A stretch of 9,212 bases of DNA from JAFGHJ01 sp964523975 (GCA_964523975.1 CAZGBM010000070.1:1-9212); one strand, 5' to 3'; positions 1 to 6,635 are shown, counted from the stretch's first letter. Program-made: numbers and translations. Notes: generated by a model from the letters alone, not told the origin.

Positions 1-8
1 CAAGAATT

Positions 9-36
9 AATATAATGAAATAAAAACAAATGTCAA
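9..36 (-). promoter_or_regulatory. Leftward sigma-70-type promoter leaving the window
   Basis: Read on the minus strand, a perfect TTGACA (36 to 31) is followed after 16 bp by TATATT (14 to 9). Transcription would start near base 2 and run out of the left edge, so a minus-strand gene is expected to lie just outside the window. The hexamers and spacing match five other promoters in this window, which raises confidence; no gene can be seen to confirm it. Confidence 0.5.
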
Positions 37-134
37 GGGGGTTTTTTGTTGGATTTTGAGAAATCCAAAGCACATGGTTTACACTTTTGTTAAGGGTGCC
101 TGCCCCCCATTTTTTTATTAATTACGTCGGTCAT

Positions 135-329
135 AATCAGAGGGATTTCCATCCGGGAAAGCGTCTCGGAGGGCTCGCCCCGTCGAATAGTAACTTATTC
201 CACGGGGCAAGCGGGCATGGTCCCTTGAAATGCTTGCATTTCAAGAGGAGCGAACCCGAGAGCCGAGTGACAATTTCCTATGTATTCGGAAATTGACCAC
301 GTCTTTCTCGGATAGTAATCCCTCCGATT
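135..329. ncRNA. Highly structured RNA-like element of unknown family
   Basis: This 195-bp block is richer in G+C than its flanks and folds as a closed multibranch structure. The outer stem pairs 135-147 (AATCAGAGGGATT) with 317-329, 12 of 13 positions. Inside are four stem-loops: 153-158/164-169; 177-189/196-208, with one internal mismatch; 212-215/255-258 carrying a long hairpin 221-233/236-249 with a CUUG-type tetraloop; and 263-267/307-311 carrying 271-278/288-295. All pairings are mutually compatible. I do not see the conserved cores of RNase P, SRP RNA, tmRNA, or the lysine, cobalamin, FMN or TPP riboswitches. The strand is undetermined because nearly all pairs also form in the complement. 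It could be a free ncRNA, a riboswitch-like leader, or a hairpin-rich non-autonomous mobile element with 13-bp inverted ends. An open reading frame at 87-296 overlaps it but has no recognisable protein character. Confidence 0.5.
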
Positions 330-445
330 CTACAAATAACCGTGAATAAGTTATCCCACAATAAAAACTTTGTAACCTTTGCAATGTTTGATTTCTGCCG
401 ATTTAGCACAAAAAATTTGGGGGGGAAGGCAATTTGTTACGGGTC

Positions 446-472
446 TTGACATTACCCAAATAAAAGTATACT
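446..472 (+). promoter_or_regulatory. Promoter of the EamA-family permease
   Basis: TTGACA (446-451) and TATACT (467-472) are separated by 15 bp. The predicted start of transcription, about 479, is only some six bases before the ATG at 485, and no Shine-Dalgarno sequence lies between them. The transcript would be nearly leaderless. The promoter lies downstream of the folded element at 135-329, so that element is not part of this mRNA if the promoter is used. Confidence 0.6.
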
Positions 473-484
473 CTCCTCTCTGTT

Positions 485-1387
485 ATGAAAAATTTAAAGA
501 AATTCAAAGTTGTTTTCCTTGCAATATTTGCCACTCTTTTATGGTCTACGGCTTTTGCCGGTGTAAAGATTGGGCTTCTTTATTGTTCTCCTATGCTTTT
601 TGCAGGAATACGTTTCATTCTTGCGGGTTTAATTCTACTGCCCCTGGTCGGAGGATTAAGGAATTATTTTAAGTCAATACGCTCTAGCATAAAATCGATA
701 TTATTGGTGAGTCTTTTCCAGACTTTTCTTTTGTATTCTCTATTTTTTTGGGGAATGAATTTAGTTTCGGGCTCTACTGGAGCAATTGTTACAGGATCGA
801 CACCTCTAATAACCGCAATTGCCGCGCATATGATTCTAAAAAACGATAAATTATATATGAAAAAGGCGATCTTTATCTTTTCCGGTATGTTCGGAGTAAT
901 TCTAATCTCACTTGAGAAACAATTTATTATAGGCAACTCATTTAAAGAGTTGGCGGGTATATTTATTTTATTGGGAGCATCATTTGCGAGTGCAATGGGG
1001 AATATAGTAGTTGCTACCGATAAAAGCAAATTGGCTCCAATCACTTTAAATTCAGCTCAGATGAGTTTAGGGGGATGCGCGCTACTTCTGCTTTCGTTCT
1101 TAGTGGAAGGTTCTCCGCAAATAACAATTACGAAACAATTTGTTCTCGCACTACTATGGCTCGCATTTATATCGGCCTGCGGATTCTCACTCTGGTTTTA
1201 TTTAATAAAGAAAGAACGAGTGAAAGTTTCCGAGTTGAATATGTGGAAGTTCATCATTCCCATATTCGGTGCAATCATCAGCTGGATTTTGCTAAAAAAC
1301 GATTCACCGACCGTGCTCTCGGTCATCGGGATGTTGATAGTCGCCTTATCTGTATTGCTTTTTAATGTAAAAACAAGAAGTCGGTAA
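485..1387 (+). CDS. DMT-superfamily permease (EamA domains)
   Basis: A 300-residue integral membrane protein of the drug/metabolite transporter superfamily, the usual length for this family. About ten hydrophobic helices can be read (roughly residues 8-26, 36-54, 70-90, 97-117, 127-143, 155-178, 187-207, 217-240, 252-270, 277-294), arranged as two five-helix EamA repeats. Family hallmarks include the N-terminal ATLLWSTAF segment, the FAGIRFILAG stretch of helix 2, and GSTGAIVTGSTPLITAI entering helix 4. Such proteins sit in the cytoplasmic membrane and mostly export amino acids or other small metabolites; the substrate cannot be told from sequence. The start is the ATG 12 bases after the -10 box, with no ribosome binding site, so initiation on a leaderless mRNA is likely. 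The gene stands alone, converging on the metallo-beta-lactamase gene with a 96-bp gap in which I see no convincing terminator. Confidence 0.9.
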   Translation: MKNLKKFKVVFLAIFATLLWSTAFAGVKIGLLYCSPMLFAGIRFILAGLILLPLVGGLRNYFKSIRSSIKSILLVSLFQTFLLYSLFFWGMNLVSGSTGAIVTGSTPLITAIAAHMILKNDKLYMKKAIFIFSGMFGVILISLEKQFIIGNSFKELAGIFILLGASFASAMGNIVVATDKSKLAPITLNSAQMSLGGCALLLLSFLVEGSPQITITKQFVLALLWLAFISACGFSLWFYLIKKERVKVSELNMWKFIIPIFGAIISWILLKNDSPTVLSVIGMLIVALSVLLFNVKTRSR

Positions 1388-1483
1388 TCAGGAGCCGGGA
1401 AACAAAATACCTCTGGTAAGGTACTATTCAGAAATCAAGCAGAGCAATATTCGCTATTTTGATAAAACAAATAAGCTATATAC

Positions 1484-2695
1484 TTAGTTAGAGTTTTTCC
1501 AATCAAAACCGCACGGCTTTCCAGTAAAAATCATAGAACGTGTATCAGTATCGACTTCAAATATTATAGTATCCTTAATATGCTTTTCGTTTGAATTATC
1601 CCATCTTGGACATTTTTCCAGTATCTTCTTGGTCGTGCACGGACTTTCTTTTTTATTTGGGTTCCTGCCTGTGCAGAATATTTTTAGACTCTTTTTGTCT
1701 ATCATCTCTAAAATATCCTCATCAGGAAGTCCGTGTGTGTTCTTTCCCGCGCAAATAACACAGTATTTTGGTTTTACCATTCGTAACACATGCTTATTGG
1801 TACCTGTCCTGCTGCCGTGATGAGACACTTTCAGCAATTTAGAATTCAAGTTTTTTTTCCATTTGGCAATCATAACCTCCCAACTTTCTTCCTCAGCATC
1901 CCCGGTGAATAAGAACGTACAGTCTTCAACCCTCTGTCCATTATTATCGCACGGGGTTAGTTTAAACACAATACTCTGGTTATTGGCAGTACGGTTGTTT
2001 TCCAAAGCAGCCGCATTTACCTTTTTCTTTAATTCTACATCTGTTAAATCGATTTTTGAATCGGAAAGAAGGGTATTACCCAGAGAAATCTCCTGCACTC
2101 TTTTCCCTTTTATTTTATCGTCCGGAATCTGCTTATCCGGCGCCAGTATATCTATTGCGACACTGTTAAATATCTTTGGAATGCTATCACGGATTCTCAC
2201 CGAAGGATAAAAAATATGATCTTCAGGAAGAATTTCCTTTACAATATCACACAGCTCCTCATTTTCAGCAACACTTTGAGAGATAAATGAGAGTTCTTCA
2301 ATTCCGAAATCACGGACATCCATTATATATGACAAAAATTCTGTTATACTGATAGGCTCAAATGTCTTTGGCGCAGGACCCCAGTAGTTTCTTAATTCAA
2401 ACTTGTTCTTTTTTCCATCTTTTTCTCTGACGTAATTCCGCAAAAAAGCATTTAGCCCTGAAATATGGTCATTATCGATATGCGTAGCCACCATTAGATC
2501 AATAATCTTTATATTTTCTCTTTCAAGGTAATTCTCTAACACAACTTTACTTGCCGAATAACCGCCATCAATCACAATACAAGCCTTTCTCTTCTCTTCA
2601 GCAAATTTCTCGTCAAAACTGACCACTATACAATCCCCTATCTGAGGGTTTCCTTTACTATCCCTGGTTGTCAGAAAAGCCGTTTTTACTTTCAT
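1484..2695 (-). CDS. ComEC/Rec2-like metallo-beta-lactamase-fold protein
   Basis: A 403-residue soluble protein with the metallo-beta-lactamase (MBL) fold. Visible motifs are the GDCIVV strand (20-25), the metal-binding ATHIDNDHISG (70-80; H72, D74, D76, H77), the TGDAEEE turn (264-270; D266), SHHGSRTG (291-298) and a late His in THGLPDE (320-326). This order and the SHHGS motif are typical of the MBL domain of ComEC/Rec2 competence proteins, but there are no membrane segments, so this is a cytoplasmic stand-alone hydrolase. ComEC-type MBL domains act on nucleic acid or remain uncharacterised; the substrate here is unknown. A long insert (about residues 85-240) separates the first and second metal motifs. 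It is the second gene of an operon: its ATG starts four bases after the stop of the protease gene, with only a weak GAAG in front, so translational coupling is likely. That coupling implies a joint role with the protease. Confidence 0.85.
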   Translation of the reverse strand: MKVKTAFLTTRDSKGNPQIGDCIVVSFDEKFAEEKRKACIVIDGGYSASKVVLENYLERENIKIIDLMVATHIDNDHISGLNAFLRNYVREKDGKKNKFELRNYWGPAPKTFEPISITEFLSYIMDVRDFGIEELSFISQSVAENEELCDIVKEILPEDHIFYPSVRIRDSIPKIFNSVAIDILAPDKQIPDDKIKGKRVQEISLGNTLLSDSKIDLTDVELKKKVNAAALENNRTANNQSIVFKLTPCDNNGQRVEDCTFLFTGDAEEESWEVMIAKWKKNLNSKLLKVSHHGSRTGTNKHVLRMVKPKYCVICAGKNTHGLPDEDILEMIDKKSLKIFCTGRNPNKKESPCTTKKILEKCPRWDNSNEKHIKDTIIFEVDTDTRSMIFTGKPCGFDWKNSN

Positions 2696-2699
2696 CTTC

Positions 2700-4085
2700 T
2701 CAAACTGCCTGAATTGCTCTTAAAATATCTACAAGACCTGCACCCTGAAAATATCTGTCTCTTTTTAAATCGGTACAGCTCTGCATCAGGATTTCTTTCA
2801 CCTTAAGAGGTTGCCCTATAAATTCCCTGTTCGCGCATAGGAAAAGCGCTAATGCTCCGGAAACATGGGGAGTCGCCATACTTGTACCGCTCATTACGAC
2901 TCCGTCCTCCTCGGCATCTTTAACCCCCAAACCCAGGGATTTTATTTTCTCACCCGGCGCTACAACATCCGGCTTATATCTTCCGTCTCCGGTAGGTCCT
3001 TTTGCAGAAAAAAACGATATTCCATACGTGTGGGGATTTGATTTATGAACAGAGCCAACTGTGATTACATTCTCGGCATTTCCCGGGTCAATTATAGTTA
3101 GGTCCATAAACGTTCTAAAATATTCGACTTTGGTACTACTCCCGAAAGCAGCTAATGTTTTGTGACCATCATTACCTGCAGCAACACAGACTATTACTCC
3201 CGAGTTCACCAGCCGATTCACCTCCTGACATACCGGAGACGATCCCACACCATAACTACCCACTACCGGCGCGCTTCCCAGGCTGATATTGGCACCGTGT
3301 ATAACGATTTCAAGCTTTTCTTCGTTTATCCTTCTGATTTCTTGCATTGCTTTAATCAACGCAAAGTCAGTGCCGCTGCCATTTTCATCCAACACTTTAA
3401 AATCATAGAGCTTTGCTGCCGGAGCAATCCCCGGATATTTTTTACTTCTCGACGCTATGATACCGGCAACATGAGTACCATGCCCGTTTTTATCGCCCTT
3501 ACCTTCTCCTGTAAAATCCTTTTGCTCTATAATCGCATCACTTATATAATTGTTTTCGCTGGATATCCCGGTATCAATCACTGCCCACACAATCCCTTCT
3601 CCCTGAACACCAAAGACATTTCGAACCGCAGTAGATTTAATCGTTCTATTTGAGACGTCCAGGCAGCTGCTCGTTTTTTTGTTGCACCATATGCGACTTA
3701 TCCCTCTTATTCCTTCTTTTCCATCCACATCTCCGGCTATTTCCCTTATTACATCAGGGGTAAGCTTTGCCGATATAAAATAATCGGTCTTTTCGATTTT
3801 GACACCTTTAATTCCTCTTTTCTTTAATCTCTTTTCCAACTCCCTCTTTATATTTTCAATGTCAACGGGCTTTCTATTCTTTTCCGTATCAAGGTTTCTC
3901 TCTTTTAAAACTTCGATATCCACTTCCTTTTCGGTTTTAGGGTCAACATAGATAAAATCTTCTTTCCCTATAATAACATCTATACCTTCTCCCTTAACCA
4001 TCAGTTGTTGTACTTCAGGGAGAATTTTTCCAGAACTTAGCAATTTATCACTTTCAGAAGTTTTTTGAATTTTCTTTCGTGACAT
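2700..4085 (-). CDS. Intracellular S8-family (subtilisin-like) serine protease
   Basis: A 461-residue peptidase of family S8. The catalytic triad is intact: Asp171 in AVIDTGIS, His202 in NGHGTHVAG, Ser402 in SGTSMATPHVSG, with the oxyanion Asn305 in VAAGN. There is no signal peptide or membrane segment, so the enzyme should act in the cytoplasm. Residues 1 to about 140 are charged; their end (KLTPDVIREIAGD to ISRIW, about 107-133) resembles the inhibitor-I9 type propeptide of subtilases, suggesting a zymogen held inactive until processed or triggered. The start is supported by AAGGAGG at 4096-4102, ten bases before the ATG. The gene opens a two-gene operon with the MBL-fold protein four bases downstream, transcribed from a promoter at 4228-4255 with a leader of about 136 nt. 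Roles range from housekeeping proteolysis to an effector or switch in a conflict system; the sequence does not decide. Confidence 0.9.
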   Translation of the reverse strand: MSRKKIQKTSESDKLLSSGKILPEVQQLMVKGEGIDVIIGKEDFIYVDPKTEKEVDIEVLKERNLDTEKNRKPVDIENIKRELEKRLKKRGIKGVKIEKTDYFISAKLTPDVIREIAGDVDGKEGIRGISRIWCNKKTSSCLDVSNRTIKSTAVRNVFGVQGEGIVWAVIDTGISSENNYISDAIIEQKDFTGEGKGDKNGHGTHVAGIIASRSKKYPGIAPAAKLYDFKVLDENGSGTDFALIKAMQEIRRINEEKLEIVIHGANISLGSAPVVGSYGVGSSPVCQEVNRLVNSGVIVCVAAGNDGHKTLAAFGSSTKVEYFRTFMDLTIIDPGNAENVITVGSVHKSNPHTYGISFFSAKGPTGDGRYKPDVVAPGEKIKSLGLGVKDAEEDGVVMSGTSMATPHVSGALALFLCANREFIGQPLKVKEILMQSCTDLKRDRYFQGAGLVDILRAIQAV

Positions 4086-4227
4086 AGTAAATTTGCCTCC
4101 TTATAAGATTTTTAAAGAGCTTCCTCCTGAATTCTTATATACGAAATGTTTCCGAACTTCCATTTTTTCATTATGCCGACAGCTTCGAGATTTTTTTATA
4201 AGCATATTAAATATGAATACAAATCTC

Positions 4228-4255
4228 AATATACGGATTCAATATAACTTGTCAA
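4228..4255 (-). promoter_or_regulatory. Promoter of the protease-MBL operon
   Basis: On the minus strand TTGACA (4255 to 4250) is followed after exactly 16 bp by TATATT (4233 to 4228), predicting a start near 4221 and a leader of about 136 nt before the protease ATG. The leader contains two purine-rich GGAGG-type sites; the one at 4096-4102 is placed for the protease start. I found no clear operator or attenuator hairpin in the leader. Confidence 0.55.
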
Positions 4256-4313
4256 GGAATTTTTTAAAAATTTGATTTTTTGACAATATTTTTTACAAAA
4301 AACTGAAAAATTC

Positions 4314-4339
4314 AGCCACGAAGGCACAAAGACACGAAG
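4314..4339. repeat. Degenerate 'GCCACGAAGGCACAAAGACACGAAG' dispersed repeat
   Basis: A copy of the approximately nine-base-periodic 'cacgaa/cacaaa' sequence found in the intergenic DNA of many uncultured bacteria, where it often creates spurious small reading frames. It lies in the divergent spacer between the protease and PurF-like genes and overlaps neither promoter. Recognition is from memory of such repeats, not from a second exact copy in the window. Confidence 0.5.
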
Positions 4340-4384
4340 AAAACAACAAATTATATTCGTTTTATTTAAAGCCCAACCCACCCC

Positions 4385-4441
4385 AAAATTAGAAACAACG
4401 AATCACACAAATAGCACAAATCCACACCCCACCCTAATTTT
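4385..4441. repeat. Small inverted repeat enclosing a cacaaat tandem
   Basis: AAAATTAG at 4385-4392 is inverted as CTAATTTT at 4434-4441. Between them, at 4398-4426, is a decayed tandem of a 'cacaaat' unit (ATCACACAAAT, AGCACAAAT, CCACAC). Both arms lie beside C-rich CCCACCCC-like runs. It resembles intergenic filler rather than a transposon: there is no coding capacity. Together with 4314-4339 it accounts for most of the otherwise empty stretch 4256-4490. Confidence 0.35.
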
Positions 4442-4491
4442 AATGTTGTTTTACTAAATCCTAAATTCAACTTATTACTGCTATATGGGTC

Positions 4492-4519
4492 TTGCCAAAA
4501 CAAGAACCCCCTGTATATT
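4492..4519 (+). promoter_or_regulatory. Promoter of the PurF-like gene
   Basis: TTGCCA (4492-4497), 16 bp, TATATT (4514-4519). The predicted start near 4526 gives a leader of about 50 nt with a strong purine-rich ribosome site (GGAGGAAGG, 4561-4569) ahead of the ATG at 4577. It is one base off the -35 consensus, but the 16-bp spacing is that of the neighbouring promoters. Confidence 0.45.
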
Positions 4520-4576
4520 ATTGAATATAACTGAATAAAAATTCATTTTAATGCAAAAAGGGAGGAAGGCTTAAAA

Positions 4577-5980
4577 ATGAGCGGAATCGTTGGAATTGTT
4601 ACGGACAAAGATTGTAAAGAAGATCTTTTTTACGCGACGGACTATCATTCGCATCTCGGAACTTCATACGGAGGACTGGCAATATTCGATGGTAATAAAA
4701 TATACAAAAAAATTCATACCATAGAGAAAGCGCAATTCAAGACAAGATTCATCGAAGATATCGATTACGCCACTATGCAAGGGCATTCAGGCATTGGGGT
4801 AATTAGCGACAGGGATACACAACCTCTCGTCCTTCGATTGAAATTCGGAGAATATTCAATTTGCGGTTCAGGCTATATAAATAACCAGGTTGCCCTTACA
4901 AACGAATTAATATCGGAAGGCGTAACCTTTTCCGAAATATCAAATGGGTATGTAAATCAAATAGAACTTGTCGCAAAACTGATTAACAGAAAGAAAGATT
5001 TACTCGAGGGAATAGAATATATGCATGCCCGAATTGATGGGTCCATGTCATTACTTATTCTCGGCAAAGAGGGATTATTCGCTGTGAGAGATAAATACGG
5101 AAGAACACCCCTGGTTCTGGCGGAAAAAAAGAGAGCCAGGATTGTCGTCTCGGAAACCTGCTCATTTAAAAACTTGGGTTACACCACGAAGAAATTTCTG
5201 GGTCCGGGAGAGATTATACTGCTGAACGAAAACAAAACGGAACTCGTAAAAGAAGCCGGAAAAAAACTGCGTTTATGCGCTTTTTTATATGTATATACAG
5301 GATTCCCGGCTTCAGAATATGAAGGGAAAAACGTAGAAGAATTCAGAGAAACTTCAGGAAGAATAATGGCAAAAAAAGATAACGTCAAGGCTGACCTTGT
5401 TACCGGCGTAGCAGACTCCGGTACTGCTTATGCATTCGGTTATTCATACGAATCGGGAATACCGGTGAAAACGCCTCTGCTCAAATACACTCCGGGCTGG
5501 GCGAGAAGCTACGTGCCTCCGTCTCAGGAAAGAAGGGACCTGGTTGCATTGATGAAACAGATAACCGCAGAGGCGCTGATAAAAGACCAGAGACTGATAA
5601 TAACCGAAGATTCGATCGTGAGAGGAACTCAGTTAAAAAACTATCTTCTTGTCAAACTGTGGAATTCCGGGGCGAAAGAAATACATGTGAGACCAGCCTG
5701 TCCTGCCCTCATGTTTCCATGCAAATATCTCTTCTCGACAAGGAAGATAGATGAACTGTTCGCAAGAAGAATAATCAAACAGATGCACGGAAAACACATT
5801 GAAAATATAGAACCTCACCTTGACCCTCATTCGAACGAATATTCCAGAATGATAAAAGAAATGGAAAAAGACCTCAACGCAACTTCTCTTAAATATCAAC
5901 TGCTGGAGGATATGTTAAAAGCAACCGGTCTTCCGGAAGAAGACCTTTGTACTTATTGCTGGACGGGTAAAGAAGATTAA
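4577..5980 (+). CDS. PurF-like amidophosphoribosyltransferase paralogue with a degenerate glutaminase site
   Basis: A 467-residue protein homologous over its whole length to PurF, which makes phosphoribosylamine from PRPP and glutamine. The phosphoribosyltransferase half is well kept: GVADSGTA (277-284) and the PRPP loop ITEDSIVRGT (342-351). The four cysteines that bind the [4Fe-4S] cluster in Bacillus-type PurF have counterparts at 234 (LCAFLYVY), 382 (FPCKY), 458 and 461 (LCTYCWTG). The N-terminal glutaminase half keeps its fold but not its chemistry: Ser2 (codon AGC) replaces the N-terminal nucleophile Cys, HLG replaces HRG at 26-28, GHSGIG replaces GHVRYP around residue 70, and the HNG and TSDSE motifs have become SGY and VNQIE. 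No upstream start would restore a Cys. It is therefore probably not a glutamine-dependent PurF; it may use ammonia, act with a partner, or have a new role. I recognise the MSGI...HSHLGT form as a recurring annotated subfamily, of uncertain function. It is single-gene, with a strong ribosome site. Confidence 0.85.
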   Translation: MSGIVGIVTDKDCKEDLFYATDYHSHLGTSYGGLAIFDGNKIYKKIHTIEKAQFKTRFIEDIDYATMQGHSGIGVISDRDTQPLVLRLKFGEYSICGSGYINNQVALTNELISEGVTFSEISNGYVNQIELVAKLINRKKDLLEGIEYMHARIDGSMSLLILGKEGLFAVRDKYGRTPLVLAEKKRARIVVSETCSFKNLGYTTKKFLGPGEIILLNENKTELVKEAGKKLRLCAFLYVYTGFPASEYEGKNVEEFRETSGRIMAKKDNVKADLVTGVADSGTAYAFGYSYESGIPVKTPLLKYTPGWARSYVPPSQERRDLVALMKQITAEALIKDQRLIITEDSIVRGTQLKNYLLVKLWNSGAKEIHVRPACPALMFPCKYLFSTRKIDELFARRIIKQMHGKHIENIEPHLDPHSNEYSRMIKEMEKDLNATSLKYQLLEDMLKATGLPEEDLCTYCWTGKED

Positions 5981-6200
5981 GATAAAGTTTCTTTGATCTT
6001 TCTTAATAAATCCTGGACTTCGTAAGGTTTTTCTAAAAAATCGAATTCTTTTTCGGCAATACGCGATAATTCGGCTTTCCCATCCATCCACTACTTAAAT
6101 GGACTTTAGGCTTTCTGTTTTCAGTAATTAGTTCCTCTTCAAATTTCGGACCTCTGCGATCAGACAAAACTACATCGCCAAAAAATATCTGAATCTTATC
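5977..6200 (-). pseudogene. Remnant of a response-regulator receiver domain, frameshifted
   Basis: Two reading frames together spell the second half of a receiver domain of the type ending hybrid histidine kinases. The first frame (6200 down to about 6085) reads GDVVLSDRRGPKFEEEL then KVHLSSGWM, containing the phosphoacceptor-type Asp and the conserved Ser. The second frame (from about 6085 to the stop at 5977-5979) reads AELSRIAEKEFDFLEKPY then LLRKIKETLS, with the conserved Lys-Pro and a final helix. The break falls at GGATGGATGG (CCATCCATCC on the plus strand, 6080-6089): adding one more 4-bp unit would restore the frame. The domain's first half and start are missing. Its stop overlaps the stop of the convergent PurF-like gene. 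Not functional as read. Confidence 0.7.
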
Positions 6201-6387
6201 TTAATTCCTTCAATCTATTCTCAACCTCTTCAATCTCCTTCCGCAGCTCCTCTATCCCCAGTTCCCAAGCCATAGTTGCATCGCGATAACGCTCCAGCTC
6301 GGCTGCTTCTCCCTTTAATTCTCTAATTTCTCTTGAGGTTTTTAATTTTAATTCGTCAACGATTTCTTTTCTCCACTTTTTTTTCAT
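6196..6387 (-). CDS. 63-residue charged coiled-coil protein, likely kinase-linker fragment
   Basis: A small, almost entirely helical protein rich in Lys, Glu, Arg and Leu with heptad spacing over most of its length. Its second half (AELERYRDATMAWELGIEEL to the end) resembles the linker helix common in multidomain histidine kinases (the 'RELRMIELKKEIEELKKRL' kind), and it runs straight into the receiver-domain remnant downstream in another frame. I infer that the pair is what remains of a hybrid kinase after loss of the catalytic core. Yet it retains a GGAGG site six bases before its ATG and a consensus promoter about 100 bp upstream, so a short peptide is probably still made. It could be a decaying relic or a small protein kept for its coiled coil. 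No signal peptide, membrane segment or cysteines are present. Confidence 0.55.
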   Translation of the reverse strand: MKKKWRKEIVDELKLKTSREIRELKGEAAELERYRDATMAWELGIEELRKEIEEVENRLKELR

Positions 6388-6410
6388 ACATAACCTCCAA
6401 ATACAAACAT
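6384..6410 (-). CDS. Possible 8-residue leader peptide coupled to the coiled-coil ORF
   Basis: Reads MFVFGGYV, with a G-rich AGAGGGGG site seven bases before its ATG. Its TGA overlaps the ATG of the 63-residue gene as ATGA, and the GGAGG used by that gene lies inside it. The geometry fits translational coupling, but so short a frame can arise by chance. Confidence 0.2.
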   Translation of the reverse strand: MFVFGGYV

Positions 6411-6493
6411 CTCTAGACCCCCTCTAACTTAAAAACATAGTATTATTATCATATTTATCTACATTTTCAATGTTTTTTATATTTTATTAATAT

Positions 6494-6521
6494 ATTATAG
6501 GTTTGTCAGCCGAAATGTCAA
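6494..6521 (-). promoter_or_regulatory. Consensus promoter for the small coiled-coil gene
   Basis: On the minus strand TTGACA (6521 to 6516), 16 bp, TATAAT (6499 to 6494): both hexamers perfect. The start near 6487 would give a leader of about 100 nt to the ATG at 6387. There is no other gene for it to serve before the PurF-like gene's 3' end, so it is probably the promoter of the former sensor-kinase gene. Confidence 0.6.
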
Positions 6522-6635
6522 GCCGAATCTACAATTAGATTAAATTTTTATTTATGGGTCGTAAAAAAACAACAAAGAAATCTATAGAATCTACATACTC
6601 TATATGTGAAAATTTTTTTTGGTTGTGTTGGGTTT

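Noticed and set aside
93..118. GGG...CCC then T run resembling an intrinsic terminator
   Set aside because: The stem is only three or four pairs and the T run is broken; no upstream plus-strand gene is visible in the window.
87..296. 69-residue open frame over the folded element
   Set aside because: No ribosome binding site, unusual composition with no domain-like pattern, and its course is fully explained by the base-paired stems beneath it.
351..360. DnaA-box-like TTATCCCACA
   Set aside because: It has one extra C relative to TTATCCACA and stands alone; no cluster of boxes or origin genes is present.
1388..1483. Possible bidirectional terminator between the convergent permease and MBL genes
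   Set aside because: Only a five-base-pair hairpin (TACCT/AGGTA near 1409-1424) without a T run; not convincing.
3162..3653. 163-residue plus-strand frame opposite the protease gene
   Set aside because: Lies wholly antisense to the catalytic region of the S8 protease and has no ribosome site; it is a shadow frame.
4112..4171. 19-residue frame in the protease-operon leader (MKKWKFGNISYIRIQEEAL)
   Set aside because: No Shine-Dalgarno sequence ahead of its ATG and no attenuator-like hairpin; short frames of this size are common in AT-rich leaders.
4398..4426. Short tandem cacaaat units as a CRISPR-like array
   Set aside because: Units of about nine bases, degenerate, no spacers of regular size and no cas genes.
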